Shown here: positions 1 through 6,015 of the stretch, piece by piece
Position numbering within the stretch: position 1 is the stretch's first letter
Layout of the letters: every line of letters begins with the position of its first letter
Source: an uncultured Myxococcales bacterium
GTDB taxonomy: Bacteria > Myxococcota_A > UBA9042
Direction of reading: 5' to 3'
NCBI GenBank assembly: GCA_903917305.1
Contig: CAIXAA010000035.1
Location: 1 to 7,078, forward strand
DNA length: 7,078 nt
The notes under the pieces: model-generated
Database searches by the model: none
Told to the model about the DNA's origin: nothing
What the model saw: only the letters and a program-made list of their open reading frames with translations
Program-made: the position numbers and the translations under genes

Positions 1-825
1 GATGTACTTGCCGAACGCCTGGCGCTCGCGGCTGTACAGCAGCGCTTCCTGGAACGCCGCGCGGGCAATGCCGAGCGCCTGCGCCGCGATGCCGATGCGG
101 CCGCCGTCGAGCGTCGCCATCGCCACCTTGAAGCCATCGCCCTCATTGCCAAGGCGGTTGGCCACCGGGATGCGCACGTCCTCGAACACCAGCGACGTCG
201 TCGAGGAGCCCTTGATGCCCATCTTGTCTTCGATCTTGCCGATGCCGTACGGCGTCTCGCGGCGGTCGACGATGAACGCCGAGATGCCCTTGTGGCGCTC
301 GCTCGGGTCGGAATGCGCAATCAAGACGCAGATATCGGCTTCCTTGCCGCTGGTGATCCAGTTCTTGGTGCCGTTGAGGACGTAGTGATCGCCGTCGCGG
401 ATCGCCACGGTGCGCATGCCCGCCGCGTCCGAGCCCGAGCCCGGCTCCGACAGCGCGAAGCAGCCCAGGACCTTGCCCTGCGCAAGCGGCACCAGCCACT
501 TCTTCTTCTGGAAATCGTTGCCGAACTTGCCGATTGGGTCGCACACGAGCGAGTTGTTCACGCTCATGATGACGCCGGTCGAGGCGCAGCCGGCGCTGAT
601 CTCCTCCATGGCGATGGCGTAGCTGACGTGGTCCAGGCCGGCGCCGCCCCACTTCTCGTCCACGGCGATGCCGAGGAAGCCGAGATCCGCCAGTTGTTGC
701 ACCTGCTTGCGCGGGAACTCACCGGACTTGTCGGTCTTGTGGGCGATCGGTGCGAGTTCGGTCTCGGCGAAGCGCCTGGCCGTCTCCAAGATCATCTGCT
801 GGGTTTCGGAAAGTGCGAGATCCAT
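1..825 (-). CDS. Short-chain (butyryl-type) acyl-CoA dehydrogenase, N-terminal 275 residues (3' end outside window)
   Basis: FAD flavoenzyme that oxidises a short acyl-CoA to the trans-2-enoyl-CoA and passes electrons to electron-transfer flavoprotein, in cytoplasmic beta-oxidation or butanoate metabolism. The frame begins MDLALSETQQ, the usual family start, and stays open to base 1. It shows the helical N-terminal domain (about residues 1-115), then the acyl-CoA dehydrogenase signature ALSEPGSGSDAAG (residues 124-136) opening the beta domain, and NGTKNWIT at 151-158. The stretch GCASTGVIMSVNNSL (79-93) and the later DGGRIGIAAQALGIA are strongly reminiscent of SCAD/butyryl-CoA dehydrogenase. 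The family is about 380 residues long, so roughly 105 C-terminal residues are missing, including the region of the catalytic glutamate. Substrate length is therefore inferred from resemblance only. GGGAG lies 4 nt before the ATG. A separate promoter is likely because the gap to the preceding gene is 166 bp. Confidence 0.95.
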   Translation of the reverse strand, partial: MDLALSETQQMILETARRFAETELAPIAHKTDKSGEFPRKQVQQLADLGFLGIAVDEKWGGAGLDHVSYAIAMEEISAGCASTGVIMSVNNSLVCDPIGKFGNDFQKKKWLVPLAQGKVLGCFALSEPGSGSDAAGMRTVAIRDGDHYVLNGTKNWITSGKEADICVLIAHSDPSERHKGISAFIVDRRETPYGIGKIEDKMGIKGSSTTSLVFEDVRIPVANRLGNEGDGFKVAMATLDGGRIGIAAQALGIARAAFQEALLYSRERQAFGKYI

Positions 826-873
826 GGCGCTCCCGGGTCCGCTAGCCAAGGGCAAGGGCAGCGGCGCGGCGGG

Positions 874-902
874 AGTATACGCCCAAGGCTTTGCGAATTG
901 AA
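874..902 (-). promoter_or_regulatory. Candidate sigma70-like promoter for the acyl-CoA dehydrogenase gene
   Basis: Read on the minus strand, TTCAAT (897-902) and TATACT (874-879) are separated by exactly 17 bp. TATACT matches the -10 consensus at 5 of 6 positions; the -35 matches only 3 of 6. The -10 lies 48 nt before the ATG at 825, leaving a short leader with a GGGAG ribosome site. AT-rich hexamers are rare in this GC-rich sequence, which adds weight. It is a prediction from sequence alone. Confidence 0.45.
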
Positions 903-936
903 CCGGGGGACGTGACGTCGAGGTCCTTCGCTCTCC

Positions 937-950
937 CCGCGCAAGCGCGG
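937..950. repeat. Short inverted repeat (CCGCG-CAAG-CGCGG) between genes
   Basis: A 5-bp perfect GC stem with a 4-nt loop lies in the 166-bp gap between the AgmX/PglI-domain gene (stop at 992) and the acyl-CoA dehydrogenase. It follows the stop codon by about 40 nt on the minus strand, so it could contribute to termination. No T-run follows it, so it does not qualify as a standard intrinsic terminator. Confidence 0.25.
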
Positions 951-991
951 CGCTCAGGACGTCGACCGCGGTGCGCTATCGCTGCCGCAAT

Positions 992-1636
992 CTACGGCTT
1001 CTGGCCGACGTCTTCCGGCGACAGGATTAGCGGCACCGTCACCGAGCCGCTCGCCGTCGGCGACAGGCCGCCCACCTTGGTCGCGTCGATGGCGGCGCGC
1101 ACGCAGGTCAGGTACTTCGGGTCGGTGAACTGCGTCTCCTTGAGGAACAGGTCGCCCATCGCGGCCTTGCCCGGCTCGGTGCCAGGATGCACGGCAAACT
1201 TCATGAGCATGCGGCCCTTGGCCTGCGGCGCGCGCTGGCGCAGCTCGGCGTAGCAGTCGCGGATCGGCGGGAACACCGCCTTGACGGCAGCCTCGGCATC
1301 CTGCTCGGTGATCTGGCCTTCGAGCTCGAAGCGGCCGTGGGGCTGCGTCGGCTCCGCCGCGGCGTTCGGGTCGCCGCCCTGAACACCCTTCAAGGTCGGC
1401 AGGTTGCTCGGGATCTTGAGGTCCGGGGACTCGGCCTTCTGGCCATCCGCCGTCAACCCCTCGTCGCGCTTGACGACCGGAGCCTGCTTGTTGCCCGGAT
1501 CCTCGCCATCGGCCAGGGCCGCTTGCGCGCCGGCTTTGTCCTTGCCCTTGCCCTTGGAGGGGCCGCCCAGAACGAACCACAGCCCAGCCACGACGGCCAG
1601 GACCACGACGACGATTGCGATGTGCTTGGTTTGCAT
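992..1636 (-). CDS. Membrane-anchored AgmX/PglI C-terminal domain-like protein
   Basis: A 214-residue protein with one N-terminal hydrophobic helix (about residues 6-23, IAIVVVVLAVVAGLWFVL) and no lipobox. A charged low-complexity linker rich in Lys, Gly, Ala and Pro follows (about 25-100). The compact C-terminal domain (about 105-208) fits the AgmX/PglI pattern: helix, IRDCYAEL with Cys128, a glycine turn and strand (GRMLMKFAVHPG), a second Cys178 in YLTCVRAAID, and a closing strand (SVTVPLIL). In myxobacteria such domains occur in gliding-motility and other envelope proteins, often without a defined role. Topology is uncertain because a lysine-rich stretch directly follows the helix, which works against a simple N-in prediction. 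It starts 61 bp after trxA and is probably cotranscribed with it. The ribosome site is weak (GATGGAACC before the ATG). Family assignment rests on the two-cysteine pattern and layout, so it is moderate. Confidence 0.75.
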   Translation of the reverse strand: MQTKHIAIVVVVLAVVAGLWFVLGGPSKGKGKDKAGAQAALADGEDPGNKQAPVVKRDEGLTADGQKAESPDLKIPSNLPTLKGVQGGDPNAAAEPTQPHGRFELEGQITEQDAEAAVKAVFPPIRDCYAELRQRAPQAKGRMLMKFAVHPGTEPGKAAMGDLFLKETQFTDPKYLTCVRAAIDATKVGGLSPTASGSVTVPLILSPEDVGQKP

Positions 1637-1697
1637 GGTTCCATCTTGCGGCTAGCCGAGAGCCGATGCGAAGGGAAAGACGAAAGACGACAGCCGC

Positions 1698-2027
1698 TTA
1701 CAGGTGCTTGTCGATCAGCGCGGCCATCGCCGGCTTCGGGCGGCCGCCCATGATCTGCTCGACCACCTGGCCGTTCTTGAACACCATGATGGTGGGAATC
1801 GACGAGATGTGGAAGCTGCCGGCAAGCCCTTGATTCGAATCGACATCGACCTTGCCGACCTTGGCGCGGCCGGCGTATTCGACCGAGAGCTGCTCGACGA
1901 TCGGCGCGATGGCGCGGCACGGACCGCACCAGGTCGCCCAGAAGTCGATGAGGACCGGGACCTTGGAGTCGAGGACCTCGGCCTTGAAGTTGGCTTCGGT
2001 GATGGTCAGGAGGTTCGGGCCGGCCAT
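1698..2027 (-). CDS. trxA: Thioredoxin
   Basis: A 109-residue cytoplasmic dithiol oxidoreductase, kept reduced by thioredoxin reductase, that reduces disulfides in enzymes such as ribonucleotide reductase and peroxiredoxins. The canonical active site WCGPC is at residues 33-37, preceded by VLIDFWAT. The buried Asp is at 28, and the cis-proline loop SSIPTIMVFKNG puts Pro at 78. The GG hairpin near the C-terminus is at 94-95. Length and layout match standard bacterial thioredoxin 1. I chose the ATG at 2027, giving MAGPNLLTIT, because AAAGGA lies 5 nt upstream. The frame stays open further upstream for 35 codons, but that stretch is Arg/Pro-rich, unlike the family, and lies in the predicted leader. 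A 164-bp gap with a promoter-like sequence precedes the gene. Confidence 0.97.
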   Translation of the reverse strand: MAGPNLLTITEANFKAEVLDSKVPVLIDFWATWCGPCRAIAPIVEQLSVEYAGRAKVGKVDVDSNQGLAGSFHISSIPTIMVFKNGQVVEQIMGGRPKPAMAALIDKHL

Positions 2028-2044
2028 GGTGTTCCTTTGGACAA

Positions 2045-2061
2045 ACCGCCACTTGTGCGGT
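2045..2061. repeat. Small hairpin just upstream of the trxA ribosome binding site
   Basis: ACCGC (2045-2049) and GCGGT (2057-2061) form a perfect 5-bp stem with a 7-nt loop. It ends 7 nt upstream of the AAAGGA ribosome site (2033-2038) in the predicted trxA leader. It may affect translation, but a stem this short is common by chance in GC-rich DNA. Confidence 0.2.
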
Positions 2062-2077
2062 GAAGGGCGCTCGGCTG

Positions 2078-2102
2078 GGCGGGCATCACACGGGAGCCCG
2101 CC
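2078..2102. repeat. 7-bp stem-loop in the predicted trxA leader
   Basis: GGCGGGC (2078-2084) and GCCCGCC (2096-2102) are perfect inverted copies flanking an 11-nt loop. On the minus strand the hairpin would form in the RNA about 25-50 nt after the predicted start site and about 50 nt before the thioredoxin ATG. No T-run follows, so it reads as leader structure or mRNA stabiliser rather than terminator. Confidence 0.4.
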
Positions 2103-2127
2103 AGGCACGAGCGCTGCTTGCCTGCGC

Positions 2128-2148
2128 GGCACAATCTAAGGGTGTGCC
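2128..2148. repeat. Inverted repeat GGCACA-N9-TGTGCC, possible operator
   Basis: GGCACA (2128-2133) and TGTGCC (2143-2148) are perfect 6-bp inverted copies around a 9-nt centre. The repeat covers the candidate trxA -10 hexamer (2133-2138) and part of the spacer, where a dimeric repressor would block RNA polymerase. The half-sites are about 15 bp apart centre to centre. I know of no regulator with this exact site. It could also act as an RNA hairpin ending transcripts from the upstream operon, though no T-run follows. Confidence 0.35.
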
Positions 2149-2161
2149 CCATTTGGCGCAA
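2133..2161 (-). promoter_or_regulatory. Candidate sigma70-like promoter for trxA
   Basis: On the minus strand TTGCGC (2156-2161) and TAGATT (2133-2138) are separated by exactly 17 bp. TAGATT matches the -10 consensus at 4 of 6 positions and TTGCGC matches the -35 at 3 of 6. The position fits a roughly 100-nt leader for trxA. The match is modest, supported mainly by the spacing and by its location in the only sizeable gap before trxA. Confidence 0.35.
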
Positions 2162-2191
2162 GGTCTCGCGGGCGCGATTCCATTCCAGCCG

Positions 2192-3043
2192 TCAGCCGAC
2201 GCAGGTGATGGGCACTTCGACGCCGCCGGCGCTAGTCGAGCGTGGCGCCTCGGGAATCACGAAACGGCCGCCGGCTTCGATGCGGTCCTGCAGCGCGATC
2301 ATCCCCGCCACGTCGTGCCCGTCCAGCCAGTAGTCCGGCGCCGGCCGCGGCAGCTTCACCGAGCGATCGCCCATCGAAGCACGCAGGTTCGCGTCCGTCA
2401 CTGCGAAACCGTAGGTCAGCGTCTCGCGCTCGCTGTGTGCCGGCGTATACGCCGTCTGCAGGTCCAGCGGCCCGAACTTCACGTGGATGTGCAACGCCTT
2501 GGACATCCACTGCGTCGCGCCCCAGAACTGCTTGACGCCAAAGCATTTCAGTGCCAGGCCCTTGGTCAGGCTGCCCAGACCCGTCAGATCCAGATCCGTC
2601 ACATGGTGTTCGCGAAACACCGGCGCCAGCGACGACAGGTTGTGGCCGAACCACATGCCGGTGCGGTGCATCGGAATGGCGACGTACATGGAAACCGGGA
2701 CAAGGCCGTCGTAATCGTCCGGAACCTTGAACAATTCACGTGCTACGGGCCAGAGCTGCGACGCCGGGCGCGCCAGACCGTAGATGGCGCCGGGCATCTC
2801 CGAACAGTCGAAGAACACCCAGCGCGGCATCGGCATCCCTTCGGGACCAAAGGTCAATCCGTCGAGGCGGTGCAACAGGCGCAGGAACGTCTCGCTCTCC
2901 AGCCGCAAGGGATCGATGACGTGCGCCGGCGTTACGCCAAACGGGCGCAGGTTCACGTGCGGCAGGTTGAAGGGCGTCGCCACGAGGTACGGAATGAACT
3001 CGGAAAGCAGAGCAGGGTTGCGGACTTGGAAGGAAAGTGCCAT
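2192..3043 (-). CDS. Uncharacterised protein, paralog of the preceding gene (copy B)
   Basis: A 283-residue protein of unrecognised family with no signal peptide or membrane helix that I can see, so probably cytoplasmic. It is homologous to the gene directly upstream. Residues 61-125 align without gaps to residues 59-123 of that protein with 39 of 65 identities. Shared motifs are LTFGP.GM.MP, WVFFDC (75-80), MPGA, YDGLVPVS (111-118) and AIPM, then TQW (177-179), GPLDL, AYTPAHS (198-204) and ALQ..IEAGGR near the end. Asp79, Cys80 and His203 are shared with copy A and could be functional, which is inference. The segment at about 126-157 does not align with copy A. The ATG follows the upstream stop by 3 bp. 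An AAGGAGGT, the full anti-Shine-Dalgarno complement, sits 7 nt before it, inside the last codons of copy A, so strong coupled translation is expected. It is the last gene of the pur-linked run. Confidence 0.88.
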   Translation of the reverse strand: MALSFQVRNPALLSEFIPYLVATPFNLPHVNLRPFGVTPAHVIDPLRLESETFLRLLHRLDGLTFGPEGMPMPRWVFFDCSEMPGAIYGLARPASQLWPVARELFKVPDDYDGLVPVSMYVAIPMHRTGMWFGHNLSSLAPVFREHHVTDLDLTGLGSLTKGLALKCFGVKQFWGATQWMSKALHIHVKFGPLDLQTAYTPAHSERETLTYGFAVTDANLRASMGDRSVKLPRPAPDYWLDGHDVAGMIALQDRIEAGGRFVIPEAPRSTSAGGVEVPITCVG

Positions 3044-3046
3044 CGC

Positions 3047-3913
3047 TCACACCTCCTTCTGGGCGCGGTACAGCGGCACGCGCACGTACGGGCCGTGATC
3101 GACCGGATGCCCAACGATGTAGACGCGCCCGCCGGCCTCGATCTCCAGCTGCAGCGCCTTGAGCGCCTCGGCGTCGTCGACGTCGATCAGGGCGTTCGGT
3201 GGCGGCACCGCCGGATGCAGGCGCGGCGACTGCAGCAGGGCGTTGATGTTCATCTCCGCGATATTCAGGCGGAAACTTAACGTGCGCGGCATGGAGTGCG
3301 CCGGCGTGTAGGCCGTCAGCAGCTCGAGCGGACCGAGATCGGCGTAGGGCTCCAAGCGCGGCGAGCGCCACTGCGTGATGCCGTACAGCTCCTGGATCGG
3401 AAAGACGCGCAGGCCCAGGGCCAGCGTCAGCTTGAGCACGCCCGACGGCGCGATGCCCGGCGAGACCTGGTTGAGCGACTCCAGCGTGTACATCAGCCAG
3501 GAGCGCGGCGGCGCGTCCGCGGCCACGCCGGCAAAGCCTGCCAGCATCGGAATGGCGATGAACTGCGACACCGGGACCAGCCCGTCATAGCCTTCCGGCA
3601 CGCGCATCGCCTCGCGCGCCCATTCCTCCAGGCGCGCGGCGCGGATGCCCAGTCCGAAGACCGCGCCCGGCATCACCGCGCAATCATAGAAGACCCACGA
3701 CGGCATCCCCATGCCGAACGGCCCGTAGGTGAGCTGGTCGACCAGCTGCAGCATCGCCAGGAAGTCGGCGTGGCGGCGGTGCTGCGGGTTGAAGACGTTG
3801 GCCGGCGGAATCGGGACGCCGGCCGGGCACAGGTCCAGGTCGGCCGCGATGCCGCTGTTGGCAATGAGGAAAGGCTCGCACTGGTCGAGAATGGCGCTGT
3901 AGTGGGAGAGCAT
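3047..3913 (-). CDS. Uncharacterised protein, tandem paralog (copy A), directly after purC
   Basis: A 288-residue protein of unrecognised family, probably soluble and cytoplasmic because I see no signal sequence or membrane helix. Its most conserved region shared with copy B is residues 59-123, with WVFYDC (73-78), MPGA (81-84), GYDGLVPVS (108-116) and AIPM (120-123). A second shared block at 160-214 includes TQW (180-182), LGPLEL and AYTPAHS (201-207), with 25 of 55 identities. The C-terminus shares ALQLEIEAGGR. Asp77, Cys78 and His206 are the shared polar residues most suggestive of a functional site. The ATG lies 6 bp after the purC stop with only a weak ribosome site (TTAGG), so translation probably depends on coupling to purC. 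The position suggests co-regulation with purine synthesis, but this does not establish a role in it. It does not resemble PurS, PurQ or PurL. Confidence 0.88.
   Translation of the reverse strand: MLSHYSAILDQCEPFLIANSGIAADLDLCPAGVPIPPANVFNPQHRRHADFLAMLQLVDQLTYGPFGMGMPSWVFYDCAVMPGAVFGLGIRAARLEEWAREAMRVPEGYDGLVPVSQFIAIPMLAGFAGVAADAPPRSWLMYTLESLNQVSPGIAPSGVLKLTLALGLRVFPIQELYGITQWRSPRLEPYADLGPLELLTAYTPAHSMPRTLSFRLNIAEMNINALLQSPRLHPAVPPPNALIDVDDAEALKALQLEIEAGGRVYIVGHPVDHGPYVRVPLYRAQKEV
3051..3058 (-). promoter_or_regulatory. Very strong ribosome binding site for copy B
   Basis: AAGGAGGT on the minus strand pairs with all eight bases of the usual 16S 3' anti-Shine-Dalgarno sequence and lies 7 nt before the ATG at 3043. 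It is embedded in the Lys-Glu-Val end of copy A (codons AAG GAG GTG, then TGA). It is by far the strongest ribosome site in the window, and it settles the copy B start. Confidence 0.85.
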
Positions 3914-3919
3914 GTTTGC

Positions 3920-4633
3920 CTAACCCACGATTCGCTTGACCATTTCCGCGTAGGCTTCCTCGACGCCACCGAGGTCCTGGCGGAAGCGGTCCTTGTCGAG
4001 CTTCTTGCCGGTGCCGACTTCCCAGAAGCGGCAGGAATCCGGCGAGATTTCATCGGCGAGCAGCAGCGTGCCGTCCGCGGCGCGGCCGAACTCCAGCTTG
4101 AAGTCGATGAGTTCGATGCCGCGAATCAACAGGAAATCGCACAGGACTTTGTTGACTTGCAGGGCGTAGGCCTCGATGCGCGCCACCTCCGCCGCGGTCG
4201 TCCAGCCGAGCGCGGTCGCCGCCTGCGCGGTGATCAGCGGGTCGTTCAGTTCGTCCTTCTTGTAGAACAGTTCGACGATGGGTTCCTTGAGGTGCATGCC
4301 CTCTGGCAGCGCGTAACGCTTGGCAAAAGTGCCGGCGACGCGGTTGCGCACCACGACCTCGAGCGGCACGATCTCGACCCGCCGGGTCAAAAGGCGCCGA
4401 TCATCCAAGGCTTGCACGAGGTGGGTCGGCACGCCGTGCTGCTCCAGCAGCTTGAAGATCGCCACGGTGATGCGCAGGTTCATCGGGCCCTTGCCGACAA
4501 TCTGCCCGAACTTCTGGCGGTTGAACGCGGTGGCGTCGTCCTTGAAGTACTGCACGATCAACTGCGGATCGCTCGTGTTGTAGAGGACCTTGGCCTTGCC
4601 TTCGTAAAAGCTGTCGAGCACTTGGGCGGTCAT
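3920..4633 (-). CDS. purC: Phosphoribosylaminoimidazole-succinocarboxamide synthase (SAICAR synthetase)
   Basis: Cytoplasmic ATP-dependent ligase (EC 6.3.2.6) joining CAIR and L-aspartate to make SAICAR in de novo purine synthesis. The protein has 237 residues, the usual length for bacterial PurC. It begins with the nucleotide-binding motif FYEGKAK (9-15). It carries signature 1, VPLEVVVRN (89-97), signature 2, LIDFKLEFG (175-183), and the substrate-binding segment DEISPDSCRFW (194-204). The ATG at 4633 is chosen because it gives the standard N-terminus, has CGGAG 5 nt upstream and overlaps the purB stop in an ATGA junction. The frame is open further upstream, but that sequence is an out-of-frame reading of purB. 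The PurB partner uses its product, so coupled expression makes sense. No key residue appears to be missing. Confidence 0.98.
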   Translation of the reverse strand: MTAQVLDSFYEGKAKVLYNTSDPQLIVQYFKDDATAFNRQKFGQIVGKGPMNLRITVAIFKLLEQHGVPTHLVQALDDRRLLTRRVEIVPLEVVVRNRVAGTFAKRYALPEGMHLKEPIVELFYKKDELNDPLITAQAATALGWTTAAEVARIEAYALQVNKVLCDFLLIRGIELIDFKLEFGRAADGTLLLADEISPDSCRFWEVGTGKKLDKDRFRQDLGGVEEAYAEMVKRIVG

Positions 4634-5964
4634 GGTGTCTCCGTTCGTCGCGTGTCGAGGGCGCCGGCTTGCGCGAGCGCCCGGTCCAGGATGAGATCCG
4701 TGTGGCGCAGGTGGTGCACCAGATCGAAGCAGCGGTCCAAGGCGGCGCCATCGAGATGCGCCGTGATCTCGGGATCCGCACTCAGCAGGTCGCGCATCGC
4801 CGCCGCGTCGGCCGTGACGGCCTTGAGCGCGGAACGCTGAACGATCACATAGGCTTTCTGCCGCGCCACGCCGGCATCGACCAGCGCCAGCAGCACGTTG
4901 CCGGAGAAGAAAGCGCCGGCGGAGGCATCGAGGTGCCGGCGCATGCGCTCCTTGTTCACGACGAGGCCCTTCACGAGGCTGATCGTGCGCCAGATCATGA
5001 AGTCCAGCGTGATCGTCGCGTCCGGGCAGATGACGCGCTCGACCGAAGAGTGCGAGATGTCGCGTTCGTGCCACAGCACCACGTCGTCGCGCGCCATGTC
5101 CGCGTAGCCGCGCACGACCCGCGCGAGGCCGCACAGGTTCTCGGAAAGAATCGGATTCTTCTTGTGCGGCATCGCCGAGCTGCCCTTCTGGCCGGGCGAG
5201 AAGGCTTCCGAGGCTTCCGCGACCTCGCTGCGCTGCAGATGGCGGATGTTGGTCGCCAGGCGGTCGATGGCAGAGGCGATTCCCGCCAGGGCCGTGAAGA
5301 ACGCGGCGTGGCGATCCCGCGGGATGACCTGGGTCGGCACCGTCTCGGCGCGCAGACCCAAGGCGCGCAGCGCGATCGCTTCGGCTTCCGGCGGCGTCTG
5401 CGCGTAGGTGCCGACGGCGCCGGACAGCGAGCCGTACGCAATCTCCTCGCAAGCGGCCTGCAACCTGCCGTAAGTGCGAACGAACTCGGCCAGGTGGCCG
5501 GCGAGCACGATGCCGAAGCTGGTCGGCTCCGCGTGCATGCCGTGGCTGCGCCCGATGGTCCAGGTGCCGCGGTGCTCCGAAGCGCGCCCCGCCAGCGTCG
5601 CAATGAGCTGGTGCAGACCTTGCTGCAAAAGCTGCCCCGCATCGCGCAGTTGCAGCGCGAGCGCCGTGTCGAGCACGTCCGAGGACGTCAGGCCGCGGTG
5701 CAAAAGCCGCGCAGGTTCGCCGACTTTCTCTTCGATGGAGGTCAGGAAGGCGATGACGTCGTGCTTGGTCTCGGCTTCGATCTCGGCGACGCGCGCCGGA
5801 TCGATGACGGCGCCCGCCAGGACCAGATCAGCCGTGCCGCGCGGCGCCTGGCCGAGCTGCTCCAGGGCGCGCAGATGGGCGCACTCCACAGCGAGCAAAC
5901 GCTGCAGGCGAGCCTCGTCGGTCCACAGCGCGGTCATGGCGGGACGTGCGTAGCGCGGAATCAC
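4630..5964 (-). CDS. purB: Adenylosuccinate lyase
   Basis: Homotetrameric cytoplasmic lyase (EC 4.3.2.2) of the fumarase/aspartase superfamily. It releases fumarate from SAICAR to give AICAR and from adenylosuccinate to give AMP. The protein has 444 residues and starts IPRYARPAM..W after the initiator, as in the B. subtilis/T. maritima type. Catalytic residues fall at the same numbers as in B. subtilis PurB: His68 in TKHDV, His89 in LLHRGLTSSD, His141 in GRSHGMHAEPT, and Lys268 and Glu275 in the signature GSSAMPHKKNP (261-271) and just after it. Ser262/Ser263 lie on the flexible loop. The start codon is GTG at 5964, with GAGG 5 nt upstream; the internal ATG at residue 10 would remove the conserved N-terminus. 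The TGA overlaps the purC ATG by 4 bp. Confidence 0.98.
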   Translation of the reverse strand: MIPRYARPAMTALWTDEARLQRLLAVECAHLRALEQLGQAPRGTADLVLAGAVIDPARVAEIEAETKHDVIAFLTSIEEKVGEPARLLHRGLTSSDVLDTALALQLRDAGQLLQQGLHQLIATLAGRASEHRGTWTIGRSHGMHAEPTSFGIVLAGHLAEFVRTYGRLQAACEEIAYGSLSGAVGTYAQTPPEAEAIALRALGLRAETVPTQVIPRDRHAAFFTALAGIASAIDRLATNIRHLQRSEVAEASEAFSPGQKGSSAMPHKKNPILSENLCGLARVVRGYADMARDDVVLWHERDISHSSVERVICPDATITLDFMIWRTISLVKGLVVNKERMRRHLDASAGAFFSGNVLLALVDAGVARQKAYVIVQRSALKAVTADAAAMRDLLSADPEITAHLDGAALDRCFDLVHHLRHTDLILDRALAQAGALDTRRTETP

Positions 5965-6015
5965 GGCGGCCTCGTTCTTGGTGCCGGCGTAGTGTTCGCG
6001 ATCCGGTTCGGGGAA

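Noticed and set aside
143..915. Open frames on both strands inside the acyl-CoA dehydrogenase
   Set aside because: The minus-strand frame opening at 825 gives a textbook acyl-CoA dehydrogenase with its signature motif, so the others (143-652 minus, 292-915 plus and smaller ones) are shadows.
1649..1688. Palindrome CGGCTAGCCG (1649-1658) and tandem GAAAGAC x2 (1675-1688) between trxA and the next gene
   Set aside because: The palindrome cannot form a stable hairpin without a loop, and a two-copy 7-mer is too small to mean anything.
1698..2132. A 144-residue thioredoxin starting at 2132
   Set aside because: The extra 35 residues are Arg/Pro-rich, unlike thioredoxin or a signal peptide. They span the predicted leader, while the ATG at 2027 has a good ribosome site.
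3920..5452. A 510-residue version of PurC with a long N-terminal extension
   Set aside because: The extra 273 residues are an out-of-frame reading of purB. PurC of 237 residues from the ATG at 4633 is the family's normal length and has its own ribosome site.
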